Of a stretch of DNA of 64,000 nt, positions 23,179-34,982 are shown piece after piece. Below the pieces are notes generated by a model. That model was not told the DNA's origin. It saw only the letters and a program-made list of their open reading frames with translations, and ran no database searches. The first letter of the stretch is position 1, and every line of letters begins with the position of its first letter. The position numbers were made by a program, and so were the translations under genes. Source of the stretch: Prunus persica (lineage: Eukaryota; Streptophyta; Magnoliopsida; Rosales; Rosaceae); NCBI RefSeq assembly GCF_000346465.2, contig NC_034009.1, forward strand, positions 19,859,606-19,923,605, read 5' to 3'.

Positions 23179-25951
23179 GTAAGAACCCAAACCAAAATAT
23201 CTAAAAATTGAGAGCCAAAAGACGATTTTGCCCTCGCATATTTTAAAAAGGGGAAAATTTGACTTTTTGATCGGAAAAGAATTTGGCAATTCCGCTTATG
23301 CCGTTGCGTAGAGCACGGCGAAACGAGTTTGTAGACATGGAGTAGACCCGAACCGGAGTTGTAATGAAGAAGTTACGGTCAAAATACTCACGAGGGCAAA
23401 ATGGAAATTTTGGGAGATCATTTTTTTTAAATCTGTTTTCTTCTCTCACTCTCTCATTCTCTCTCTCTCTCTCTCCCTCTCTCTCTCCCTCCCGATAGTT
23501 CAGAAAAACCAGAAGGGCAGCCACCTTCCAAGCCACCCCGACCCTCCGGAACGGACCCAGCAGCACCGGCCAGCTCCCGCCAGCAACCTCAGCCCGTCCG
23601 CCGCCCCTGCTGGAGCCGCTGGAAACTGCTGGAAAATGCAGCAGTTTTGGCCGATTTTCCAACCTCAGTTTCTCCCTCATCCGGACACCAAATCAGTCGT
23701 GTGAGGTATCGATTTCTAGCTATTTTTCGTGCTCTAACTGATGGTTGGCTGGGTTTAGATCGATTTCACCTTTAGGTTGCTTAATTTTCGATTTGAAATT
23801 GGCCGAACTTCGGCCGCCGGAATCGGCCCTTTTCAGCCACTTTTCGGGGGTTGTCCAAGAACAAAAGTGACTCCAAATGGGGTGTTTTACCTAGGGTAGG
23901 AGTTTGGAGTCTCGGTTCCAAGATTGTTTTTCGGCACACCCGAATCGCTTTGGACACCCAATCGGTCCGCGCGTGTGGTGGCCCGTGGGCCAGGGTGGTG
24001 GCAAGGCTCTGGCCAGTTTTGAGACCCTTGTGCCATCACGAGCGCGTAGGATTTCGCGGAACTCAATTCGGAGTCCGTTTGAGCCCCGAACGGATTTTCC
24101 ATAATATGCGATTCCCGGGTACAGTGTCGTCTAGCCGTTGGATCGCACCCCATTTCGGATATGTTGTTCTACATTGTTTCAGGATAGTGTAGGATTCGAC
24201 GGATTGCAAATCGGAGTCCCGGATACTCTTGAATCGCGAACCCTGGGGTTAGGGTTAGGGTTTTAACCGACCGTCCATTTCGGACCAAACTCGCAGGGCA
24301 TGGGTTTTACACAGTGAGGAACCTCTAGAGAATCCCAGATTGGCCATCGGAGATCGTGGACCCCACGGGGTTCCGGATCGGCCGGTCTAACAGTTTATCG
24401 CTTTGTAAGGTTTCCGGTCTTTTAAGGCCATTCTGGACATAGAGTTGACTTTACAATGAGAGCACGTATTTCTAGGAGCCGGGGGTCAGGGTATTTAATT
24501 TAATGTTTTTATTGAGCAGTTTAGTAATTGAATATTCATGGTTAAACAGGCATCAGAAGCCAAACTGAACCACAGGAGGGACCTTCAAGAGGTCCAGCTA
24601 GCTCGGACCAGCAGTGAGTGGACCTTTCTTTTTTTTATGATTTTCTGAATCAGTTTTATTCAGTGTGATTTATTCCTATGAATTTAAAGATTCCTTCTAT
24701 ACATTGCTTAGCTGATTTTGCTAAAGTTATTTGGACAACAGACTTTGAGATTTATGATTCAGAAATATCTAGCTCAGATTTTATCAGAATACAGAGGATG
24801 TCAGATTTTATCCAAGATAATTATTTTAGACCACCATGAATTATAGAAAGCAGAGTTTGAGTTTTCTATCAGATAGAAAGGGCAGCACAGTTATAGATTG
24901 AATAAAGATTCAGTTATTCATCAGATCTTTCAGAAATATTATGATATTTATATTTGATATTTTCTCAGCAGTTAATATTTCCTTAAACCACTGTGGGTAC
25001 CCGGTTACAGAAACAGGTTGCCGTCAAATAAGACGATGTCTACGGACATCCAGATTGCCTTCGGTTTATGTTGCCTTCGGATATGATGATGTCTACAGAC
25101 ATCCAGTTTACTTTCAGTTACGTCAGTGCACTTGACATTTGCCTCACGAGTTTTGGGGACGCCCGGACCGTGAGTGCCAGGATTGCGGATCAGGCTGACT
25201 ACGGTCTCCTGAATCCTGCCAGTTTGCGGCTCGGATACACTATGTGTCGCCGAGACCTGCTAGGGGAATTGACGGATTTACAGAGGATTTGACAGTTTTA
25301 CAGGGGTACACCTAGGTAGTAGTTTTAAAGAAATTTCAGTGCTTTTATGCAAATATTGATTTCAGTGATTTTACTCAATATTTCCTTGGTATTGAGCATA
25401 TCCTACATCTGGATATATATATAGATGTATATATTTATGTGAATGCTTGAATTTACCCTAATTCAGTGCAGTTTACATATTCAGTTTTATGATTATCATT
25501 GTTTTTACAGTGGGGGTTATTATGTTCATACACTGTTTGAGAACTCTATTTTGGTCCACTCACACTTTTAATGTTTTGCGCCCCCCAGGCCGTAGAAGAA
25601 CGAAGGAAACCACTCGGGCCATCATCCTAGCTTCCGACCCACCACCAAAGTGTAGGAGTTCGTTGTAACTCTTTTGTAAATCCTGTAAATTTGTATAGAA
25701 ATGCTCTGAGATCTTGTTGAACATAAGGAACTGGTAGGATTTTTGAGACTGTTTGACAGGTGGAAGACTTTGTGTTTGGTCAAAATACAGGGTAGACTCT
25801 GCCGGATTTTCGGCAGAAGTCGAAAGTAAATTTTAAGAAATTTGTTTAAGAAAAGGGTAAAAAGGTCATTCGTGCCCGGCATTCGCCAGGTGTCGGACAC
25901 GCACAGGATTCGGCTCGGATTCCAAAGCGGAAATTGGGTCGAGTCCTGTCA
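23179..25951 (+). repeat. Gypsy-1 3' LTR
   Basis: 2773 bp, complete. Near-identical to the 5' LTR outside the gap. Holds two to three telomere-like TTAGGG units near 24243-24262, a CT tract near 23448-23490 and short TATATA near 25415. Confidence 0.95.
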
Positions 25952-25956
25952 CCTAG

Positions 25957-26494
25957 GATGTACTAACCTGAGTCATGTAGGCTACAAAGAAGAACAAAGT
26001 GTATAAGATCAAAGCTTTTTGACGCGAGCCTCGACGTTGGTTAGACAAGAGGCCCGGTTACTTGGCAAGGATCAAACACTTATTTTACTTTTCTTTTAAT
26101 TAAAGAGATGTTACAAAAAAGTGAGCTCAGTAGCAAAAAGTATAATGCAAATCTAGTATCAAGACAAGGGCAAGATGAGGATTCATTCAAAAATTAAACA
26201 AGATTAGAGTGTATGTGCTAAATGAGAGACATGAGATATAATATAAAGAGCATTTAATTGAATTTAAAAAAAAAACAAAGACAGTCGAGAACCATTCACA
26301 TAAACCCAATCTTAATCTGCCAATGTGATCCAACGCCAAAAATCCAGTCTAAGATCAGCAAAAACTTCCAGAGGTCAGTAGGATTGATATAGCTTATCAA
26401 TCCCTGCATGTGCTGAACAAAATACTTAGAATTTAAACAAATTTCAAAAACAGATAAGAGAATAGCTGGAGTCTTTTGGCATGCATGCAAACAA
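25957..26494 (-). other. Copia interior downstream of gag
   Basis: On the minus strand this follows the gag stop and should begin protease and integrase. No such motif is present, only AT-rich non-coding sequence ending at the Gypsy insertion site. Confidence 0.7.
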
Positions 26495-28348
26495 TTATTC
26501 AAAAGAACAAATACCTAAAGATTTTCTAAGAGTGTCAAATCGAAGATTATCCAAGGGTTTTGCAACAAGACATTTAAGATCCAAATTTTCTAAAGCAACG
26601 GGTTCATGCACAACATTAGTGGAGGCAAACATACAATTATGATTTTCCTTTTTCCTCCACACTAACTTTGTCTTAGTTGACGGCAAATAATGAAAAGAAG
26701 ATAGTTTGGATAAGCGGTTTACCTCTTTCATAAGATTTGAAATCTTATGTTGGATACTTACTTTTCCACCCATGCCATGAGAATTTGAATGAACAAATTC
26801 GTTTCGAAGCTTATTGCATCTTGGTCTTATGTGCCCACGAGTTCCGCAAAAGTGACAAATTGGAATAAATTTTTTGACTTCATGAGCGGCAGAAGGTTCA
26901 ATAGGTGAAGTGGATTTGACAAACTTTGTTTTAGACACAGCGGAAGACTTATTACTTGGTTGAAATCCCAAGCCTCGTTTGTCACCATCTCTTCGTCCCA
27001 TGCTAATCATCTTGTCAATTTTTTCTGCACCAATGGTTAAAGAAACAATCCTTTCCTTTGAATTTTTAAGTTCAAGTTCAAGGGCTTTGTTGTCAGAAGT
27101 TAGAGAAGCAATTAATTTATTCTGATCAGTCAATTTTTTCTGCAAAAACATCAATTTTTCGTTCATACCTGCACTTACCTTTTCGGAATCTGCATCAGGG
27201 GATTGAAGCTCGTTTGCAATCCTGCAATTTTTCAGCTTCAGCATAGCAACTTCTTTACAATCATCATCCTCATGTGATTCATCCAAGCTAACTGTGGTTA
27301 TGAGTGCAACCGTCTTTTCATCATTCTCGCATTCCGATTCACTATCACTCCAAGTAGTATGCATTGCCTTATTCTTGCCATCCTTTTGTTTCTTTAAGGT
27401 GTTGGCACATTCCGAAGATATGTGTCCATAGCCTTCACATTCGAAACATTGGACCTTTTCTCTTGGATTCTTTCGTTCATTTGACCTGCGAAATTTAGAC
27501 CCACCATCAGTATAGTTAACAAACCTATTTTTAGAATTTATACCTTTTGAATCTCGACTCCTTGGATCCTGATTCTTGAGAAAGTTCATGAATCGTCTTG
27601 TGAGAATTGTTAATTCGTCATCACTGCAATCTTCCTTTGAATGCCCATCATCTTCTTCATTCACAACCTTGAAAGCAACGTTTTTGCTCTTTTTAGGAGC
27701 TAGATGTTTCATCTCATAGGTTTGTATGGACCCTATGAGTTCTTGAACTTTCAAGGTGTTCAAGTCACGGATCTCTTCAATAGCCGTGATCTTTGGTTGA
27801 AATCGTTGAGGCAAGGATCTCAAAATCTTTTTCACAACCCTGTCTTCTGGAATTTTTTCACCTAAACTTGAACAAGCATTCACAATTACACATAGTTTAG
27901 CATAAAATTCAGAAAAAGTTTCATTCTCATCCATCATGAGTGTCTCAAACTGTAAAGTATGCATTTGAAGCTTGGCTCCCTTGACAGTATCTGTTCCTTC
28001 ATGAGTAACCTGCAAAATATCCCAAGCTTCCTTAGAAGTATCACAACCAGATATATATTCAAATTGATCTGAAGAGACAGCAGTACATAAAGCATTTAAC
28101 CCCTTTTGATTATTAGTGCTGTGTGTGACTTCTGCAGTGGTCCACTCCTCTCTAGCTTTGAGGATTGTGGTTTCTTCATCTCCTTTTCCGATTTTCTTTG
28201 TGGGTTTAGGAAATCCATGAACCACTGTACTCCATACACGTTCATCTAAGGACCAAAGAAACGACTTCATTTTGGCCTTCCAAGCGCCATAGTTGTTGCC
28301 ATCAAAATATGGTGGATGTGCAATTGAGCCCGAGGCACGATCCATCAT
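26495..28348 (-). CDS. Copia-type gag polyprotein, intact ORF
   Basis: 617 residues from ATG at 28348, about 50 bp after the primer-binding site. N-terminal HPPYFDGNNYGAWKAKMKSF (residues 11-30) is the gag pre-domain, followed by the UBN2-type capsid region (REEWTTAE, GCDTSKEAWDILQ, LQFETLMMDENETFSEFY, VVKKILRSLP). Two CCHC zinc knuckles are present: C301-x2-C-x4-H-x4-C and CHFCGTRGHIRPRC near residue 505, separated by a coiled-coil stretch. The ORF ends soon after KLVWRKKE, where a full Copia polyprotein would go on to protease (LDSG) and integrase; none follows. The ORF is uninterrupted over 617 codons, unlike most other TE genes here, so it is either recent or under constraint as a gag-only element. 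Confidence 0.93.
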   Translation of the reverse strand: MMDRASGSIAHPPYFDGNNYGAWKAKMKSFLWSLDERVWSTVVHGFPKPTKKIGKGDEETTILKAREEWTTAEVTHSTNNQKGLNALCTAVSSDQFEYISGCDTSKEAWDILQVTHEGTDTVKGAKLQMHTLQFETLMMDENETFSEFYAKLCVIVNACSSLGEKIPEDRVVKKILRSLPQRFQPKITAIEEIRDLNTLKVQELIGSIQTYEMKHLAPKKSKNVAFKVVNEEDDGHSKEDCSDDELTILTRRFMNFLKNQDPRSRDSKGINSKNRFVNYTDGGSKFRRSNERKNPREKVQCFECEGYGHISSECANTLKKQKDGKNKAMHTTWSDSESECENDEKTVALITTVSLDESHEDDDCKEVAMLKLKNCRIANELQSPDADSEKVSAGMNEKLMFLQKKLTDQNKLIASLTSDNKALELELKNSKERIVSLTIGAEKIDKMISMGRRDGDKRGLGFQPSNKSSAVSKTKFVKSTSPIEPSAAHEVKKFIPICHFCGTRGHIRPRCNKLRNEFVHSNSHGMGGKVSIQHKISNLMKEVNRLSKLSSFHYLPSTKTKLVWRKKENHNCMFASTNVVHEPVALENLDLKCLVAKPLDNLRFDTLRKSLGICSFE

Positions 28349-28386
28349 AAGGTATATTAGATCTTACTGAGTATGTCCAGCAACCT

Positions 28387-28398
28387 GCTCTGATGCCA
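28387..28398 (-). other. Copia primer-binding site
   Basis: TGGCATCAGAGC on the minus strand, two bases inside the 5' LTR; one base differs from the common tRNA-Met site. Confidence 0.85.
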
Positions 28399-28400
28399 AT

Positions 28401-29598
28401 TGAAAATACCTGTAGGATATCTATATATGCCTAGAGAATGTTAAACAAGCTAATTCGAATTTTTTGCAATAAATAATGATCAACCTTTGAAGCAGGATTG
28501 ATATTAGTTATCAATCCTGAGATGTGCAAAGCTTAAAATAAAAGAACACGTAGAGAATTATTTTACGTGGTAAAACCCCACCTCTGGGGAAAATCCACGG
28601 GACTCCTCAGTCCAACTCAAATCCACTATAGAATGATGATTACAAGAAGTACTCACATACTTATCCTAGACTCATTCTAGATAATGTTTACCGACTTCTT
28701 CGTAACTCAACTTCTGTCACGGGATGATCTTCGACACTCCTTATGTTGAACGCAATACTGGCCACGATTGCTTCAAGCTCGCCGGAGGGAAACCGCCACC
28801 ACGGTCTTGGTGCACTCAACCGTATGATTCACCGACATGCATATGAATGCAATATGAATGATTAAAGTGTTTGATAAATCACCAAGTAAAACATGGAACA
28901 CTTGATGATTTATCTCAAATATGTGCACAACAACTTTTACTTAAGAATTCTTTTCTACAACACAAAATAACAAAAGCTGCTTATATAATAAACAAGACAC
29001 ACGTTTTATTCAAAGCAAGTTATCTCTAGAAAGAGAGAAACCCAATAGACCAACAATTCTTATTCAAATGTGATTCTCAAACTTGGTCCCATATGGACTC
29101 AAGTCAATCACGTCAAAACACAAGCCACACTACTGTGCCATTATGAATAATAACTTTGATTCAATATCAACTTCCTGTAAGGACGCCAAACATGAGACTA
29201 CAAATAGTATCAATCATGAATATCAATTTTGATCAAGTATGGACTCTAAATGACGATGCCAAACAACCAATCTTTGTGGGAGAAACAATATCTCCTAAAA
29301 CAAACTAATTAGACCAATCAAGTAGGAAAGTAATCTCAAGAGATAAAATCTAATCCTATTAAAAATAAGATTAAGATAAAAATACTTTGAGTGAAAATAA
29401 CTCCAATTAGGAATCCTATAATGAATGCATGATTATGTCATGATTTACCTGAAATCAGTTTCTCATATCGATCAAGTCAAGCCTCGGATGTATGGGGTTG
29501 AATGAGTTGTGCCAAAACGTCCAGTAACAATTCTTCACACACTAATTTTCAACTTATGCTAGAGTCTAGGAAATGACAACACTATTTTCATACTAACA
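28401..29598 (-). repeat. Copia 5' LTR
   Basis: 1198 bp, matching 13370-14567 with only a handful of substitutions (for example near 28634, 28721 and 28747), pointing to a recent insertion. Confidence 0.95.
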
Positions 29599-29626
29599 TC
29601 CTTCCTTTTTGTAACTGAAACTAAAG

Positions 29627-30039
29627 ATGAGACCCGAACCTTCATTTGGAGAAGAGGCCCACATTATAGCACCTTGTTGCCACTGTGGGAAAGTGGCTCG
29701 GCTTCAAACCTCATGGACTGAATTGAACCCAATGAGGAGGTTCCCTGTCTGTTCAAAATCAGGGGTAAGTGATGGTGTGATAGTGCTATGCTTTTGCTTG
29801 TAATGTTTGAAATTTATGAAATTTGGCTTGTCTTTGCAGCGGAGAAATAACAGTTGTAGGTTTTTCTATTGGGTTGATGATGAGATGCCTCCACATAAGA
29901 AGGGTGTGATGGCTTGACTTAGAGGAGAATGAGACAACTGGAACAGGATGTTGAGTGTATGCGAGCAAGAGAAAGGAAGCTCCGGGTTGCTCTGTTTATT
30001 TTATGGGTTGTTGTGGTTTTTGTGAAGTCCTCAAGCTGA
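29627..30039 (+). pseudogene. GRF zinc-finger gene of MULE-2 (two exons, frameshifted end)
   Basis: Exon 1 is 29627-29764, the intron has GTAAGT at 29765 and TTTGCAG ending at 29839, and exon 2 starts at 29840. The GRF finger is intact: C18-x-C20, QTSWTELNPMRRF (27-39), C42, C52, then FFYWVDDE. The intron falls almost where it does in the MULE-1 copy, two codons further on. The frame stops at TGA 29915-29917, but in another frame a charged coiled coil (MRQLEQDVECMRARERKL) and a hydrophobic segment (LFILWVVVVFV) run to a stop at 30037-30039. That tail is the usual end of small plant GRF proteins, so a frameshift is likely. The Copia element sits in its leader, 29 bp before the ATG. Confidence 0.8.
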
Positions 30040-30443
30040 GGCATGTAAAGTAGACTAGGCAATGTTACGTAAAATAGACGCAATGTACAGTTGAAGTAAT
30101 GAAGTTGGTTTTTTAACCCCAAGTAATGAAGTTAGTGAAGTTTGAGAAAAACATTTCTACTTAGAGCTCAAATAATTTATGCCCAACATCACGAAGTTAG
30201 AGTTCAAAATACAAATTTAGAGCTCAAATAATTCACACCTAAAAGCATTCAACATTGGTAGTTATAATCATAACAAGCATTCACATCATACAGTTAAGAG
30301 TTACAAAAAAAAAATTAAAAAACCATTGACATAAACATAGCTATAGTTCATAGCATTCATAATTAACATCATTCATCCAGTTCAAAATACATAATTCATA
30401 TCAACATTGGCAATGGCAATTCCAGTTCAACAAAATATCAACA
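30040..30443. other. MULE-2 spacer with short repeats
   Basis: Non-coding. The phrase TTTAGAGCTCAAATAATT recurs at about 30160 and 30212, and TTCAAAATACA recurs. No gene seen. Confidence 0.5.
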
Positions 30444-30781
30444 TTAGGCTATCTCCAGCCATGGGCTATATCCCAAATATAGCCTTAAATTAATGCAAAA
30501 CTCATCTCCTGCCATGGGCTAAATACAATTTTGGCCAAATTTAGAGGGCCACATTTGGCCCTTTAGCCCTCCAACCGGGCCAAATGTAGCCCAGCTTTGG
30601 CCTAGGCCAAAATTATAGTGGGCCCCATCCATGTCCTTCTCAACAGCCAATCATTAAAGCTCTCCCCACTCCCCTTTCTGAAAATAATAAAATATAAAGG
30701 ACCCTAAAATATAGCCCTGCATGGCTGGAGATGGAAAAATTTAGCCTTGCACTATTCTATAAAAAAAATTAATATTTTGGG

Positions 30782-33458
30782 TGACAGGGCCCGACCCAAT
30801 TTTCGCTTTGGAATTCGAGCCAAGCCCTGTGCGTGTCCGACACCTGGCAATTGTCGGGCACAATGACCTCTTTACCCTTCCTGGAGATAAATATGGTTAA
30901 AACTTTCTCTGGACTCCTGCTTTAATTTCGACAGAGACTCCCCTGTAATTTGACTAAACCCAAATTTTCCACCTGTCAAACAAACTGATAAATCCACACC
31001 AACTGCCAGAATAGGGTAACTAAATATTCACCAGTTCTGGTTATCTAATCCAACCAGATATCAGAGCAGTTACTAATTGTTTACAAGAATTTAAGTAGGT
31101 TACAAGAAATCCTACAGCTTGAAAATAGCGTGGGAGCTAGGAGATGGCCTGGTGGTGGATTCCTGCACACTCGACTGCCTGGGGGGCGCAAAACATTTCA
31201 AAGTGTGAGTGGACCAAAATAAAGTTCTAGAAAACAGTATATGAACATAATAACCCCCACTGTAAAATAATGATAATCATACGACTGAATATTTAAACTG
31301 CACTTGAATTATGATAAGTCCAAAGCATTTAGGTAAACATATATATACCGTTACTGCTCGATATTAAGAAACTCAAGTAAAATCACTGAAATCAATATTT
31401 GCATAATTGCACTGACATTCCTCTAAACTGAATATGTAAACTGCACTGAATTAGGGTAAATTCAAGCATTCACATAATATATACATCTATATATATCCAG
31501 ATGTAGGATATGCTCAATACTAAGGAAATATTGAGTAAAATCACTGAAATCAATATTTGCATAAAAGCACTGAAATTTCTTTAAAACTACCATCTAGGTG
31601 TACCCCTGTAAAACTGTCAAATCCTCTGTAAATCCGTCAATTCCCCTGGCAGGTCTCGGCGACACATAGTGTATCCGAGCCGCTAACTGGCAGGATTCAG
31701 GAGACCGTAGTCAGCCTGATCCGCAATCCTGGCACTCACGGTCCGGGCGTCCCCAAAACTCGTGAGGCAAATGTCAAGTGCACTGACGTAACTGAAAGTA
31801 AACTGGATGTCTGTAGACATCATCATATCCGAAGGCAACCTAAACCGAAGGCAATCTGGATGTCCGTAGACATCGTCTTATTTGACGGCCACCTGTTTCT
31901 ATAACCGGGTACCCACAGTGGTTTAAGAAAATATTAACTGCTGAGAAAATATCAAATATAAATATCATAATATTTCTGAAAGATCTGATGAATAACTGAA
32001 TCTTTATTCAATTTATAACTGTGCTGCCCTTTTTATCTGATAGAAAACTCAAACTCTGCTTTCTATAATTCATGGTGGTCTAAAATAATTATCTTGGATA
32101 AAATCTGACATCCTCTGTATTCTGATAAAATCTGAGCTAGATATTTCTGAATCATAAATCTCAAAGTCTGTTGTCCAAATAACTTTAGCAAATTCAGCTA
32201 AGCAATGTATAGAAGGAATCTTTAAATTCATAGGAATAAATCACACTGAATAAAACTGATTCAGAAAATCATTTAAAAAAAAGAAAGGTCCACTCACTGC
32301 TGGTCCGAGCTAGCTGGACCTCTTGAAGGTCCCTCCTGTGGTTCAGTTTGGCCTCTGATGCCTGTTTAACCATGAATATTCAATTACTAAACTGCTCAAT
32401 AAAAACATTAAATTAAATACCCTGACCCCCGGCTCCTAGAAATACGTGCTCTCATTGTAAAGTCAACTCTATGTCCAGAATGGCCTTAAAAGACCGGAAA
32501 CCTTACAATGCGATAAATTGTTAGACCGGCCGATCCGGAACCCCGTGGGGTCCACGATCTCCGATGGCCGATCTGGGATTCTCTAGAGGTTCCTCACTGT
32601 GTAAAACCCATGTCCTGCGAGTTTGGTCCGAAATGGACGGTCGGATTGGCCAAAATCGCGCTATCGCTTAAAACCCTAACCCTAGCCCCAGGGTTCGCGA
32701 TTCCGGAGTATCCGGGACTCCGATTTGCAATCCGTCGAATCCTACGCTATCCTGAAACAATGTAGAACAACATATCCGAAATGGGGTGCGATCCAACGGC
32801 TAGACGACGCTGCAACCGGGAAACGCATATTATGGAAAATCCGTTCGGGGCTCAAACGGACTCCGAATTGAGATCCGCGAAATCCTGCGCGCTCGTGATG
32901 GCACGAGGGTCTCAAAACTGGCCAGAGCCGTGCCTCCACCCTGGCCCACGCGCCGCCACACGCGCGGACCGATCGGGTGTCCAAAGCGATCGGGTGTGCC
33001 GGAAAAAGCTTGGAACCGAGACTCCAAACTCCTACCCTAGGTAAAACACCCCATTTGGAGTCACTTTTGTTCTTGGATAACCCCCAAAAACTGGCCGGAA
33101 ATGGCCGATTCCGGCGGCCGAAGTTCGGGCGATTTCAAATCAAAAATTGAGCAACCTAAGGGTGAAATCGATCTAAACCCAGCCAACCATCAGTTAGAGC
33201 ACGAAAAATAGCTAGAAATAGATACCTCACACGACTGATTTGGTGGCCGGATGAGGGAGAAACTGAAGCTGGAAAATCGGCCAAAACTGCTGCGTTTTTC
33301 AGCGGCTCCAGACAGCAGCAGGGGCGGCGGACGGCCTGAGGTTGATGGCGGGAGCTGGCCGGTGCTTCTGGGTTCGTTCCGGAGGGTCGGGGTGGCTTGA
33401 GGCGGCGTTGGGGGTGGCTTGGAATGGGGCTGCCCGAATGGGTTTCTGAAACTATCGG

Positions 33459-33517
<59 letters not shown>

Positions 33518-33797
33518 GACAGATTTTCTTTTTATTAATTCAACTTCGAAATATTTACGGTTCTGCCACTGAGACTCTTTTGACCATAACTCCTTCGTTA
33601 CAACTCCGATTCGGGTCTACTCCGTGTCTACGAACTCGTTTCGCCGTGCTCTACGCAACGGCGTAAACGGAATTCCCAAATTTCTTCTCGGTCAAAAAGT
33701 CAATTTTTCCCCCTCTTAAAAGAGGTGAGGACAAAGTCGTCTTTTTGCTAGAATAAATTAATACTAATTTTAGAATATTTTATTTTGGGTTATTACA
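30782..33797 (-). repeat. Gypsy-2 3' LTR
   Basis: 3016 bp. Contains a (GA)n run at about 33462-33515 and two telomere-like CCCTAA units near 32670. Confidence 0.95.
33462..33515. repeat. (GA)n microsatellite in LTR
   Basis: About 54 bp of GA. The same tract in the sister LTR (40616-40655) is about 14 bp shorter. Confidence 0.95.
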
Positions 33798-33839
33798 ATC
33801 TACCCCCCTTATAAAAATTTCGTCCTCGAAATTTACCTC

Positions 33840-34735
33840 CCTGTCATTCAAAGGGGAGAAGAACTGTTCCTGTATTTGCTACTGGGGTTACTATGCTAAA
33901 CACTTCCTATACCAAAATCTAAACTGCTTGTTTCCCACACATTCTATATTCTCATTGGGTCTGATAATGCTAGGATTTGACTTCCTTGTTTCCTTCAATT
34001 TCACTACCTCTTCTATAGGTGATAGAAATTGAAGAATACCCAACTGAAGATCCTTCTTCTAGTATTTGTATAACTTCCTGTCAATCCTGGGTCGCTTGAG
34101 GCTTTTACCAGTTAATCCAATAGGTTTCTGTAGTTTGTACAACACTTCCAGATACCAAGAAACTCTGTCTTCTATTCCATCTTTCCACTTGAGTGGTCTA
34201 TATCATGCCTCATATTGAGTAGCAATTAGAAATATTTTAATTATAGAGACTAGTGGCAATGTGAGATTTGTAAGCTAAGGAAGTTCAGTTTAGCTGACAA
34301 TTGTCATTTGAGGTATACACCGTCTCAAATGGTAACCCCAATCACTCCAAAACTATAGGATACAACACCCCAACAATTCCCCTAAAATTTGAATCATTCT
34401 CTTAAATTGAGCATCTGTCTGGGGTGAATTGTAGTATTAGACTGTAATTAATTTCTAAAAGCTTCCTTTAGCTGAGTTCAACTGGATCTTAACCGGGGTT
34501 TCTTGATCTAAATCATAGGGAGTTGTATTCCATAGCATTACAAGATCTTATCTGTGAAAATCCTTGCCAGTTTGTTTCAGATTATACTTGGTTCTCACCT
34601 GCGGAACATATGCAGACTTATTGAATCGATCCTTAATTTCCTACACTCCACCCTGCTTTCTCTATGTTCAAGGAGACTGAACACCCAATCCATTGTAAGT
34701 TACTGCTTCTTCCTTTCAGAAATCGAAAGTGATTA
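33840..34735 (-). pseudogene. Gypsy-2 integrase remnant
   Basis: No open frame, but the minus strand aligns by eye to Gypsy-1 integrase DNA: 34638-34730 to the block before the first catalytic Asp, 34570-34660 to the 'DRLTKSAHF' block, about 34390-34440 to the 'HPQTDGQSER' block, and the sequence just before the polypurine tract to the C-terminal tail. Stops and indels are frequent throughout. Confidence 0.7.
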
Positions 34736-34982
34736 TAAGAACATTATTGATTCTTGTTGCGGAGCTATTCCTTACTGATAATTCCTACTGTTCCTTTCAT
34801 CATAAGAAGCTCCTTGTAAGATTTCTGTTTTAAACTTTTGCTTTTCATAACATCTAATTCAACCTTTTACTAAGATTCTGAACTTAACCTGCTCAATTAT
34901 TATAGTACGAAAGGAACATATAACAGATAGATTTTTTCCACCTGCAAAGAAGGTGCAGGTTCTGTAGAATCTATAAATTACA

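Larger units (their letters stand above)
15533..25951 (+). mobile_element. Ty3/Gypsy chromovirus-type element (Tekay-like), nested in the Copia element
   Basis: LTRs 15533-18322 and 23179-25951 with ends TGTAAG...CTGTCA; perfect TSD CCTAG at 15528-15532 and 25952-25956. The primer-binding site TGGTATCAGAGC (18326-18337) follows the 5' LTR and a polypurine tract (TTAAGGGGGG, 23161-23170) precedes the 3' LTR. The interior encodes gag, protease, reverse transcriptase, RNase H, integrase and a chromodomain-like tail in that order. LTRs differ by few substitutions, so insertion is fairly recent. Three stops and one frameshift disable it. Two N gaps hide part of the 5' LTR and the gag end. Confidence 0.97.
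13370..29598 (-). mobile_element. Gag-only Copia retrotransposon (TR-GAG type), interrupted
   Basis: Two LTRs of equal length (1198 bp), ends TG...CA, flanked by a perfect 5-bp duplication TCCTT (13365-13369 and 29599-29603). Minus-strand element: primer-binding site TGGCATCAGAGC (28387-28398, tRNA-Met type with one change from the usual TGGTATCAGAGC), a gag ORF, then a polypurine tract AAAGGGGGAGAT beside the left LTR. After removing the nested Gypsy element the interior is about 3.4 kb and contains no protease, integrase or reverse transcriptase. This is the structure described as terminal-repeat retrotransposons with gag (TR-GAG), which depend on a partner for mobility. Confidence 0.93.

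Noticed and set aside
24240..24265. Telomere-like TTAGGG repeats
   Set aside because: Only two or three units, present at the same place in every LTR of the family, so not an interstitial telomere.
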